From Oscillospiraceae bacterium (GTDB lineage: Bacteria > Bacillota > Clostridia > Oscillospirales > Acutalibacteraceae), in the NCBI GenBank assembly GCA_902782805.1, contig CACZON010000004.1:1-29275 (forward strand): a DNA stretch of 29,275 nt, read 5' to 3'. The notes beneath the pieces were generated by a model. The model saw nothing but the letters and a program-made list of their open reading frames with translations. It searched no databases and was not told the DNA's origin. Made by a program: the position numbers and the translations under genes. Below are positions 6,643 through 13,385 of this stretch, piece after piece (the stretch's first letter is position 1; each line of letters begins with the position of its first letter).

Positions 6643-8834
6643 TCCTCTGCCTCCAGAAGCCGCCCAAGGCCCGAAAACCGCCGCGTTTTGCGGTCGTTCT
6701 CTATCATCCTGCGCAGGATCTCTTCCTGTCCCACGATGATCATCAGAGCCTTCGCGCGCGTCACCGCCGTATAAAGCAGATTTCGATATAAAAGCTGCGG
6801 TGCGTATTCATACGCCGGAAGGATCACCGCCTCGAATTCGTTTCCCTGGCTCTTGTGAACCGTCAGCGCGTAGGCCGGCTCAAGCTCCCGCATCTGCTCA
6901 AAATCGTAGGTCGCGGTTTTATCGTCGAACTTCAGGAGCGCTTTGCCTGCCCTGCGGTCAAGTTTCTCGAGCGTTCCGATATCGCCGTTGAAGATTCCCT
7001 CGCCGTGCTCGCCGTTTTCCCTTTCAAACGCCAGCTGGTAGTTATTCTTCGTCTGTATGACTCTGTCCCCTTCCCGAAAGACGATGCTTCCGATTTTCAG
7101 CTCCCGTTTCTCTTCTCCCGCCGGATTCAGCGCGTTCTGCAGCCGGATCGAAAGCTCCGCCGTTCCGAGCGGTCCTTTTCTTCCGGGGCAGAGTACCTGG
7201 ATCTCGTTCATCGCGTTATAGCCGTACGCCTGCGGCAGCCGCGTTTCACAGAGCGAAAGAACCGTTTCCGCAATGTCCTGCGCGTTTTTGCGCGGGAGGA
7301 AGAAAAAGTCGCTGCTTCGGTCCGCAAGATCCGGCATCTCTCCGGATACGATTTTATGAGCGTTCCTTACGATCAGGCTCTTCATGGCCTGCCGGAACAC
7401 TTCACGCAGCGCTACGGTCGGGATCTGCTTCGAGGCGATCAGATCGCCCAGCACGTTTCCCGGCCCTACGCTCGGCAGCTGATCGCTGTCGCCGACCAGG
7501 ATCAGTCTGCACCCGATCGGCAGCGCTTTGAGCAGACTTTCAAACAGGATCATATCTACCATTGATACTTCGTCCACGACCATCGCGTCGCATTCGAGCA
7601 GATTTTTTTCATTTTTGGCAAAGACCGGCTTGTCCTCTTCGTCCCACTGCGCCTGCAGAAGGCGGTGGAGCGTCTTCGCTTCCTCGCCGGTCAGCTCGCT
7701 CATCCGCTTCGCGGCGCGGCCGGTCGGAGCGGCGAGCAGAACCGTTTCGCCCTTCTCCTTAAGGATCCGGATGATTCCCTGGAGCGTCGTCGTTTTTCCG
7801 GTACCGGGGCCTCCGGTCAGGATCAGCAGACCTTCGCCCAGCGCGCGGCGGATTGCTTCCTTCTGGAGCTGTGCGTAAGTGATGCCGCAGCTCTCCTCGA
7901 TCGCGCGGATATAGTTTTCGATCCCGAAAATCGGAGCGGCCGGATAGCGCTTCATAAAGCGGATCCGATCCGCTATGAACTGTTCCGCTTCGAAGTACCG
8001 CTCCAGATAAAGATACTCCGTATGATCAAACGTACGCGCAAAGAGGATGCGCAGCGATTTCATATCGTCGATCGCTTCTTCGATCCGATCGCTTTCAACG
8101 CCGAGAAGCCGGACTGCCGCCTGAACAAGCGGTTCGCGCGGCAGACAGGTATGGCCGTTGCCGAGATTATGGCGCAGGACGTAAAGAATCCCGGCGCGGA
8201 TCCGCCCGAGAAAATCCTGCGGGCGTTCCATCATCTGGGCGATCGAATCCGCGCGGAAGAAATCGATCCCGAGCCCTTCTCCGCAAAGGCAGAAAGGGTT
8301 TTCTTCGATTTTTTCAAGGCAGCTCGCACCGAACGCCTTGTAAATACGGACGGCTTCATTGGGCGAAATTCCGTAGCGCCCGAGGAACAGCAGCATTTCG
8401 CGCATTCCGTTGTCCGCCATGAGCGCTTCGCTCCAGCTCGCCGCCTTTTTCGCGTTCAATCCGCGCAGCGCGGCAACCCGCTCCGGCTCTTTTTCCATCA
8501 CCTCGAGCGTGTTTTCACCGAACGCCTCAACGAGCTTTCGCGCCGTTGAGATCCCAATTCCGCGGATCGCCCCGGCGCACAAATAGCGATAAATCGCCTC
8601 GACCGTCTGCGGGCGGATACGTTCGACTGTTTTCGCCTGGAACTGCATTCCGAAGGAAGGATGATCATACCATTTCCCGAAGGCAATGATCGATTCGCCG
8701 GCTTCGATCGCCGGCATCGTTCCGGTTACGGTATGCAGCTCTCCGTCCGCGCTGATCTCAATAACCGCGTAGCCGTTTTCCGCGTTCTGATAGACGACGC
8801 GTTCAACGATGCCTTCGATTCTCCCTTCCTCCAT
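6639..8834 (-). CDS. recD2: ATP-dependent RecD2-type DNA helicase
   Basis: RecD2 is a 5'-3' SF1B helicase of bacteria without RecBCD and takes part in mismatch repair and fork maintenance. The product is 731 residues, the usual length. It starts with an OB-fold-like region (EGIVERVVYQNAENGYAVIEI) and helix-hairpin-helix repeats (IRGIGISTARKLVEAFG). The helicase core has Walker A GGPGTGKTTTLQGI near residue 340, Walker B VVDEVSMVD near 420, GDSDQLPSVGPGNVLGDL just after, and TVHKSQGNEF near 657. I chose ATG 8834 (AAGGG 7-8 bases upstream, conserved MEEGRIEG start) over the open extension to 8936, which overlaps the upstream gene. Confidence 0.96.
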   Translation of the reverse strand: MEEGRIEGIVERVVYQNAENGYAVIEISADGELHTVTGTMPAIEAGESIIAFGKWYDHPSFGMQFQAKTVERIRPQTVEAIYRYLCAGAIRGIGISTARKLVEAFGENTLEVMEKEPERVAALRGLNAKKAASWSEALMADNGMREMLLFLGRYGISPNEAVRIYKAFGASCLEKIEENPFCLCGEGLGIDFFRADSIAQMMERPQDFLGRIRAGILYVLRHNLGNGHTCLPREPLVQAAVRLLGVESDRIEEAIDDMKSLRILFARTFDHTEYLYLERYFEAEQFIADRIRFMKRYPAAPIFGIENYIRAIEESCGITYAQLQKEAIRRALGEGLLILTGGPGTGKTTTLQGIIRILKEKGETVLLAAPTGRAAKRMSELTGEEAKTLHRLLQAQWDEEDKPVFAKNEKNLLECDAMVVDEVSMVDMILFESLLKALPIGCRLILVGDSDQLPSVGPGNVLGDLIASKQIPTVALREVFRQAMKSLIVRNAHKIVSGEMPDLADRSSDFFFLPRKNAQDIAETVLSLCETRLPQAYGYNAMNEIQVLCPGRKGPLGTAELSIRLQNALNPAGEEKRELKIGSIVFREGDRVIQTKNNYQLAFERENGEHGEGIFNGDIGTLEKLDRRAGKALLKFDDKTATYDFEQMRELEPAYALTVHKSQGNEFEAVILPAYEYAPQLLYRNLLYTAVTRAKALMIIVGQEEILRRMIENDRKTRRFSGLGRLLEAEE

Positions 8835-8886
8835 AGTTACCCTTCTTTCGTAATATCCGGCTCTTTTACAGTCCGGCAGGATTTCT

Positions 8887-9255
8887 CTATCTTTCCGGCG
8901 GTGATTCCTGCCGCAGGCCGGCTTCGCCCGATTCAAAATCCGTACTTTCGTTTCGTTTTCTTATTTCCACCGCCGGGCATGACCTCTCGAAAATCCGGCA
9001 GATTTTACGGGTTTCCTCGTCCATTCCCCGGTCGATGCAGACGATCCGCACCCGGGCGCCACCCGCGGCGGAAAGTTTCCTGATCCCTTTGCGCAGAAGA
9101 TATTCCGCGCTTTCTCCGTTATTTCCGATCGGCAGAAAGAGCGTCAGCGCCCTTTCGGTGCACGGTTTTGCAGCGAGCGATACCGCATATCTTACGGCAA
9201 ACGCCGCCGCCAGACAGCAGAGGACCTCTATTCCCCATTTTATCAGATTTTCCAA
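8887..9255 (-). CDS. Small membrane-anchored protein of unknown function upstream of recD2
   Basis: The function is unknown. No ATG fits the start. The best candidate is TTG 9255, eight bases after GGGGGTG, which gives about 122 residues; the frame is open to 9279. The N-terminus is one hydrophobic segment (VLCCLAAAFAVRYAVSLAA, about residues 10-28). A cytoplasmic-type alpha/beta segment follows (LTLFLPIGNN, then RVRIVCIDRGMDEETRKI), superficially like the first strands of a nucleotide-sugar glycosyltransferase, but too short to be one. The tail is Glu/Arg-rich. It ends 52 bases before recD2 and probably heads the recD2-comFC operon. The proposed ribosome binding site is made of the 3' arm of the luxS terminator. 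I regard the gene as likely and the start as uncertain. Confidence 0.6.
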   Translation of the reverse strand: MENLIKWGIEVLCCLAAAFAVRYAVSLAAKPCTERALTLFLPIGNNGESAEYLLRKGIRKLSAAGGARVRIVCIDRGMDEETRKICRIFERSCPAVEIRKRNESTDFESGEAGLRQESPPER

Positions 9256-9311
9256 ACAAAAAACACCCCCGCGGCGCAATTCTTTTTCATACTATGCGCT
9301 TGCGCGGGGGG
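9256..9311 (-). terminator. Intrinsic terminator of metK-luxS
   Basis: A very GC-rich hairpin: 9266-9278 pairs with 9295-9310, with a 3-base bulge (9300-9302). On the minus strand it is followed by a T-rich run broken by single Gs. It starts 10 bases after the luxS stop. Its 3' arm and T-tract overlap the likely ribosome binding site and start of the next gene. Confidence 0.88.
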
Positions 9312-9320
9312 TTGACCGTT

Positions 9321-9782
9321 TTACGGTTCGTACGCGAGGTTTTCGGGGGTCCAGTCGCGGATGACTTCGGCGTAAGCGCGCGCTTCCGCCTTTGCGCCTT
9401 CCAGATCGTGTTCGAGATAATTGCCGCATTCTTCCGCTTTCGCGCCGGGGATCTCACCCTCGTAGCGGGCGATCCAATCGATCGTATCGCGGATCAGATC
9501 GATCGCTTCCCGTTTCGAAACGGTATCGCGCAGAAGCAGATAGAAGCCCGTCCGGCACCCCATCGGCCCGAAATAGACGACGCTGTCCCGATATTTGCCG
9601 TTGCGCGCGAAGGTGGCGAAAAGGTGCTCGATCGTATGCAGCGCGGCGTTCGAAAGGAACGGCGGTTTGTTCGGCTCGCGCATGCGCAGATCATAGGTAA
9701 TCACGTCAGCGTCGATGCGGGAAAGGTAGATCCCGCGTTTGAGGGTGTTATGATTGATCGTAAAGCTTGCGATTTTTTCCAT
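9321..9782 (-). CDS. luxS: S-ribosylhomocysteine lyase LuxS
   Basis: LuxS cleaves S-ribosylhomocysteine to homocysteine and DPD, the precursor of autoinducer-2, in the activated methyl cycle. The 153-residue protein has the complete active site. The HxxEH motif (HTIEH) gives zinc ligands His49 and His53 and catalytic Glu52. Cys76 in GPMGCRTGF is the catalytic cysteine and Cys119 in AEECGNY the third zinc ligand. ATG 9782 has GGAGG 7 bases upstream and is one base after the metK stop, so it is coupled to metK and under the same SAM riboswitch. The open frame further upstream is a shadow inside metK. The SAH nucleosidase (Pfs/MtnN) that makes the substrate is not in this window. Confidence 0.97.
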   Translation of the reverse strand: MEKIASFTINHNTLKRGIYLSRIDADVITYDLRMREPNKPPFLSNAALHTIEHLFATFARNGKYRDSVVYFGPMGCRTGFYLLLRDTVSKREAIDLIRDTIDWIARYEGEIPGAKAEECGNYLEHDLEGAKAEARAYAEVIRDWTPENLAYEP

Positions 9783-9783
9783 T

Positions 9784-10971
9784 TTATTCCTCCGCGATCG
9801 CCCGGAGCAGCTCTTCGGTGCGATCGGTTTTCTCAAACGAAACACCGAGATCCTCGCGCCCCATATGGCCGTAGGCGGCGAGCCGGCGGTAGATCGGCGC
9901 GCGCAGACCGAGGCGGTCGATAATCGCCTTCGGACGCAGGTCAAATACTTTTAAAACTGCCTTCGAGATCGTTTCATCCGGATATTTTCCCGTACGGAAC
10001 GTATCGACTAAAACGGAAACCGGATGCGCCACGCCGATCGCATAGGCGATCTGGACCTCGCAGCGCTCGGCAAGACCGGCAGCGACGATATTCTTGGCGA
10101 CCCAGCGCGCAGCGTACGCGGCGCTGCGGTCGACCTTCGAGGGATCCTTTCCGGAAAAAGCACCCCCGCCGTGGCGGCCCATTCCGCCGTAGGTATCCAC
10201 GATGATCTTTCTGCCGGTCAGCCCGCTGTCTCCGGCGGGGCCGCCGATCACGAAGCGGCCGGTCGGATTGATGAAGAGCTTCGTCGCTTCGTCGATCATC
10301 TCCGGCGGCGCTGTCGGCCGGATGACCTCCCGGATCAGATCCTCGCGGATCTGCGAAAGCTGCGCCGCTTCGGAATGCTGGGTCGAGATCACGATCGTAT
10401 CGATCCGCTTCGGCTTGCCGTCTTCGTATTCAACCGTAACCTGCGTTTTTCCGTCCGGGCGCAGATACGGGAGGATCCCCGCTTTGCGTACAAAGGCGAG
10501 GCGCTTTGCAAGCTTGTGCGCAAGCGAAATCGGAAGCGGCATCAGCTCGGGCGTTTCCGAGCAGGCATAGCCGAACATCATTCCCTGGTCCCCGGCGCCT
10601 TCGAGGTCGTAAAGATCCCGCGAACCGCTGCGCGCTTCGAGCGATTCGTTGACGCCCATCGCGATATCCGGCGACTGCATATCGATCGAGGAAATCACGC
10701 CGCAGGCCTTTCCATCAAAGCCGCAGTCGGCGTTATCGTACCCGATCTCGCAAATCACGCCGCGCACGATCTGGGGGATATCGACGTAACACTCGGTTGA
10801 GATCTCTCCCATCACGTGAATCATGCCCGTCGTCGCAGTTACCTCACAGGCAACGTGCGCTCCCGGATCTTTTGCAAGAATCGCATCGAGTACCGCATCG
10901 GAGATCTGATCGCAGATTTTATCCGGATGACCTTCTGTTACGGACTCGGAAGTAAAATAATAACTGGACAT
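9784..10971 (-). CDS. metK: S-adenosylmethionine synthetase MetK
   Basis: MetK makes S-adenosylmethionine from methionine and ATP. The 395-residue protein has the family signatures: SVTEGHPDKICDQISD at the N-terminus, GAGDQGMMFGYA near residue 118 and GGGAFSGKDPSKVDRSAAY near residue 265. The start at 10971 is preceded by AAAAGGAG. It leads a two-gene operon with luxS. Upstream on the same strand lie an intrinsic terminator, a SAM-I aptamer and a sigma-A promoter. High SAM is therefore expected to stop transcription of both genes. Confidence 0.98.
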   Translation of the reverse strand: MSSYYFTSESVTEGHPDKICDQISDAVLDAILAKDPGAHVACEVTATTGMIHVMGEISTECYVDIPQIVRGVICEIGYDNADCGFDGKACGVISSIDMQSPDIAMGVNESLEARSGSRDLYDLEGAGDQGMMFGYACSETPELMPLPISLAHKLAKRLAFVRKAGILPYLRPDGKTQVTVEYEDGKPKRIDTIVISTQHSEAAQLSQIREDLIREVIRPTAPPEMIDEATKLFINPTGRFVIGGPAGDSGLTGRKIIVDTYGGMGRHGGGAFSGKDPSKVDRSAAYAARWVAKNIVAAGLAERCEVQIAYAIGVAHPVSVLVDTFRTGKYPDETISKAVLKVFDLRPKAIIDRLGLRAPIYRRLAAYGHMGREDLGVSFEKTDRTEELLRAIAEE

Positions 10972-10994
10972 TTTTCTTTCTCCTTTTTTCTATG

Positions 10995-11027
10995 AAAAAA
11001 CGCCGTCCGGCGATCCGAAACGGCGTT
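10995..11027 (-). terminator. Riboswitch-controlled terminator before metK
   Basis: The stem 10999-11006 with 11020-11027 is followed on the minus strand by six Ts. It lies directly downstream of the SAM-I aptamer and 24 bases before the metK ATG, the arrangement of a SAM-off transcription-attenuation switch. Confidence 0.9.
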
Positions 11028-11032
11028 AAAAT

Positions 11033-11126
11033 CTCATCTTTCGGTTTCACCGCAGGATTTGGCACCTTGCGATCATCGCAGGTTGTCGGGCTTCACAGGG
11101 CCTGTCCCTCCGCCACTCTTGATAAG
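11033..11126 (-). promoter_or_regulatory. SAM-I (S box) riboswitch aptamer
   Basis: The minus strand carries the S-box consensus in order: CTTATCAAGAGTGGCGGAGG (P1 and the kink-turn side of P2), GACAGGCCCTGTGAAGCCC, GACAACCTGC, GCAAGGTGCCAAATCC and the closing GAAAGATGAG. CTTATC at the 5' end pairs with GATGAG at the 3' end to close P1. It is followed by a terminator and then metK. SAM binding stabilises P1 and should favour termination. Confidence 0.97.
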
Positions 11127-11150
11127 CGTTATTCAGTTTTCCGAACTTAT

Positions 11151-11178
11151 CTTATAATATCGTGCGCCGCTTTGTCAA
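11151..11178 (-). promoter_or_regulatory. sigma-A promoter of metK-luxS
   Basis: Minus-strand TTGACA (11173-11178) and TATAAG (11151-11156) with a 16-base spacer; TAAGAT at 18 bases is an alternative -10. The start of transcription would fall about 20 bases before the SAM-I aptamer. Confidence 0.8.
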
Positions 11179-11184
11179 GAGGGA

Positions 11185-11213
11185 TTGACAAAAATCAGGC
11201 GCTGTGCTATGAT
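11185..11213 (+). promoter_or_regulatory. sigma-A promoter of the FMN riboswitch-ribU unit
   Basis: Plus-strand TTGACA (11185-11190) and TATGAT (11208-11213) with a 17-base spacer, ending 17 bases before the FMN aptamer. Its -35 box is six bases from the -35 box of the divergent metK promoter. Confidence 0.9.
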
Positions 11214-11230
11214 ACTTTCTGCAAAACAGA

Positions 11231-11357
11231 ATCTTCGGGGCGAGGTGCGATTCCTCACCGGCGGTAATGCGCAAAAGGCGCAGAGCCCGCGAGCCTGTAT
11301 TCAGGTTGATCCGGTGTGATTCCGGAGCCGACGGTTACAGTCCGGATGGAAGAAGAT
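11231..11357 (+). promoter_or_regulatory. FMN riboswitch (RFN element)
   Basis: The RFN consensus is clear: ATCTTCGGGGCGAGGTG, TTCCTCACCGGCGGTAA, AGCCCGCGAGC, GATCCGGTGTGATTCCGGAG, CCGACGGTTACAGTCCGGAT and the closing GAAGAAGAT. It is followed by an intrinsic terminator and ribU, so FMN should repress riboflavin uptake by attenuation. Confidence 0.97.
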
Positions 11358-11386
11358 CGATGAAACGCTTTTGTGCGGCTTCTCTG

Positions 11387-11416
11387 ATGCGTCCCGATCG
11401 TTCGGGACGCATTTTT
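11387..11416 (+). terminator. Riboswitch-controlled terminator before ribU
   Basis: An 11-bp perfect stem (11387-11397 with 11402-11412) with a TCGT loop and a run of Ts. It sits between the FMN aptamer and the ribU ribosome binding site. Confidence 0.92.
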
Positions 11417-11438
11417 GATTTTCAAGGAGGTCTTTTTG

Positions 11439-12122
11439 ATGCAAAAGCAAAAAATGTCTACCCGTTATCTCGTCGTCTGCGCGATGTTCATCGCGATCTC
11501 CTACGTGATGGTCATCGCTTTTAAGTTCGTCCCGCCGGTTGCCGGATTTTTAAGCTACGAACCGAAGGACGCCATCGTAGCGATCGGCGGCTTCCTCTAC
11601 GGCCCGATGACGAGCGTGCTGATTTCGGTTGCCACCTCGTTCCTCGAGATGATCACGATCAGCGAAACCGGGCTCTACGGGCTTTTGATGAACGTCGTCT
11701 CCACCTGCGCCTTTGCCGTACCGGCCGCGTGGTTCTACAAAAAGCATAAAACCATGGGCGGCGCGGTGATCGGGCTTTTGATCGGCGTGGTAACCATGGC
11801 CGCCTGCATGGTCGCCTGGAACTATGTGATCACGCCGTTCTATATGAAATCACCCAATCAGACGGTTTCCGAGGTCCGCACCATGGTCTCCGGAATGCTT
11901 GCCACCGTCTTCCTCCCCTTCAACCTTGTAAAGGGCGGCCTCAACGCCGGCGTGACCATGCTGCTTTATAAGCCGATCGTCAACGCGCTGCGCGCAGCTA
12001 AACTTGCAGAGCCCTCTCAGAGCAGCAAAAAAGGCAAATTCAGCCTTGGATTCCTGCTCTTCACGCTCGCGGTGCTCTCAACCTTTATCCTGCTTCTGCT
12101 CGCGCTGCTCGGGAAGATCTGA
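11439..12122 (+). CDS. ribU: Riboflavin ECF transporter S component RibU
   Basis: RibU is the membrane substrate-binding subunit that captures riboflavin for an energy-coupling factor transporter. I chose ATG 11439 because AAGGAGG lies 8 bases upstream; the longer open frame from 11415 starts inside the terminator. The 227-residue protein has at least six membrane segments and the FLSYEPKDAI segment typical of RibU, followed by GGFLYGPMTSVLIS and the INITIATION-side helix FIAISYVMVIAF. After the usual S-component fold there is a Ser/Lys linker (SQSSKKGKFSLG) and one more hydrophobic helix at the C-terminus. The FMN riboswitch upstream supports the substrate. It is the only plus-strand gene in the window. 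The shared EcfAAT module is not adjacent. Confidence 0.94.
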   Translation: MQKQKMSTRYLVVCAMFIAISYVMVIAFKFVPPVAGFLSYEPKDAIVAIGGFLYGPMTSVLISVATSFLEMITISETGLYGLLMNVVSTCAFAVPAAWFYKKHKTMGGAVIGLLIGVVTMAACMVAWNYVITPFYMKSPNQTVSEVRTMVSGMLATVFLPFNLVKGGLNAGVTMLLYKPIVNALRAAKLAEPSQSSKKGKFSLGFLLFTLAVLSTFILLLLALLGKI

Positions 12123-12194
12123 GAAAACGTTCCGTAAAAACGGCAGACTTTCAGGCGCTTTCAAAACGGTCGAATTGAATAATGTTTTTTCACT

Positions 12195-12231
12195 GCGGGG
12201 CTGTGCCGGTTGACACAGCCCCGCGTTTTTT
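12195..12231 (+). terminator. Intrinsic terminator of ribU
   Basis: An 11-bp perfect GC-rich stem (12195-12205 with 12214-12224) followed by GTTTTTT on the plus strand, 73 bases after the ribU stop. Confidence 0.93.
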
Positions 12232-12324
12232 ATGCTGCCGTTGTTCACGCAGCGAACGCTCTGCGAGTCGATCTATGGAAGAAAAGGCTTTGCATGCCGA
12301 CAGCGTGCTTCGTCTCGCAAGCAT

Positions 12325-12364
12325 AAAAAAGAGCCGCAGACCCTTTTGATCTGCAGCTTTTTTT
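12325..12364 (-). terminator. Terminator of the homocysteine methyltransferase gene, probably bidirectional
   Basis: The stem 12332-12340 with 12350-12358 has an A-run on its left and a T-run on its right, so it can work on both strands. The one non-Watson-Crick position is a G-U pair only in the minus-strand transcript, which favours the minus direction. In the remaining gap between ribU and the methyltransferase gene (12123-12416) I see only the two terminators. Confidence 0.8.
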
Positions 12365-12416
12365 CGTATCAGACTGCCGGCCAGTCCCGTCGTTTCCCTG
12401 TGAGACTTGCCGTTTT

Positions 12417-13292
12417 TTATCTTGATTCTGTTTCGTGCGGTTCTACAAGCGCTTTGAGCGCGCGGATGTACTCCGGTCCGGTGCCGCAGCAGCCGCCGAG
12501 GAAACCGATCTTGCCGAGCTCCAGCGCCGGTGCGATCTGCGCGGCGAATTCTTCCGGAGAAAGGTCATATACGGCTTTTCCGTCCGGTGTAAAGCGCGGC
12601 ATTCCTGCGTTCGGCTTAAAGAAGAGCGGCAGATCCGTTTTTTCTGCAAATTCGCGGATCACCGGCAGCGCAAGCTCCGGCCCGAGCGAGCAGTTCATGC
12701 CGACCGAAACCGGTTGGTATTCTTCCATCCTTTCGAGGAATTCCGAAACGCTGCTGCCGAGAAACGTCCGGCCATTTTTTTCAAAGCTCATCGAGCAAAA
12801 CGTCGGCAGCCCGCTCTCGCAGGCAGCTTTTGCGGCGGCACACAGCATATCGACGTCCATAAACGTCTCGAGGAAGATACATTCCGCGCCTGCTTTTTCG
12901 CCTGCCGCGACCACTTGTGAAAAGATGGCCTGGGCTTCTTCTTCTGAAAGCGTTCCGTAAGGCTCCATGAATACCGGCAGAGGCCCGATATCGAGCGCAA
13001 CCTTTGCGCCGCATCCCGACAACGCAGATTTGGCAATCCGTACCGCCGCCGAAACGACTGTTTCGACCGAATACGAAGATTCCTTTTCAACCGTCAGGCG
13101 GTTCGCGCCGAACGTATTGGCGCAGATCAGCTCGCTTCCGGCCGCAGCATATTCGAGCGCGATTTCGCCGACCGTATCCGGCGCGGTGATGCTGTATGCC
13201 CAGACCGGGGCTTTTTGAATCCCGCGTGTCGCGGCGCGTTCCATCAGCAGCGTTCCCAAAGCGCCGTCCAGTAAAGTGATTTTTCGGTTCAT
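12417..13292 (-). CDS. Homocysteine S-methyltransferase (zinc-dependent, MetH N-domain/BHMT type)
   Basis: The product belongs to the Pfam S-methyl_trans family, which transfers a methyl group to homocysteine to form methionine. All three zinc-binding cysteines are present: GMNCSLGP near residue 200 and the pair in GGCCGTGPEYI near 270. The N-terminus LLDGALGTLLMER is the usual substrate-binding strand. At 291 residues it is the homocysteine domain alone, without the folate, cobalamin and activation domains of MetH. The methyl donor could be S-methylmethionine, betaine or a separate corrinoid protein; the sequence does not say. Starts at ATG 13292 after AAAGGCGG. Unlike metK-luxS it has no visible S box. 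It could use the homocysteine released by LuxS. Confidence 0.9.
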   Translation of the reverse strand: MNRKITLLDGALGTLLMERAATRGIQKAPVWAYSITAPDTVGEIALEYAAAGSELICANTFGANRLTVEKESSYSVETVVSAAVRIAKSALSGCGAKVALDIGPLPVFMEPYGTLSEEEAQAIFSQVVAAGEKAGAECIFLETFMDVDMLCAAAKAACESGLPTFCSMSFEKNGRTFLGSSVSEFLERMEEYQPVSVGMNCSLGPELALPVIREFAEKTDLPLFFKPNAGMPRFTPDGKAVYDLSPEEFAAQIAPALELGKIGFLGGCCGTGPEYIRALKALVEPHETESR

Positions 13293-13340
13293 CCGTCTGC
13301 CGCCTTTCCGGAAAGGAATTTTTACAGATTCAGGAAACGA

Positions 13341-13372
13341 ACGGTGTGATCCGCAAAGATCACACCGTTTTT
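13341..13372. terminator. Perfect hairpin between the ABC operon and the methyltransferase gene
   Basis: An 11-bp perfect stem (13341-13351 with 13358-13368) with a 6-base loop. The T-run (TTTTT) is on the plus-strand side. On the minus strand, where the ABC operon ends 14 bases before it, the tail GTTCGTTTCC is poor in Ts. It most likely ends the ABC operon despite the weak tail. Confidence 0.65.
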
Positions 13373-13385
13373 CGTAAGATCGGTA

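Noticed and set aside
7665..8549. Plus-strand open frame of 294 codons inside recD2
   Set aside because: Antisense shadow in a GC-rich gene; recD2 on the other strand is complete and conserved.
8887..9279. Short glycosyltransferase, suggested by the VCIDRGMDEETRK segment
   Set aside because: At about 120 residues it lacks the DxD motif and the rest of the fold, so I left it as an unknown membrane protein.
11550..11747. Minus-strand open frame inside ribU
   Set aside because: Short shadow opposite clear membrane-helix coding sequence under an FMN riboswitch.
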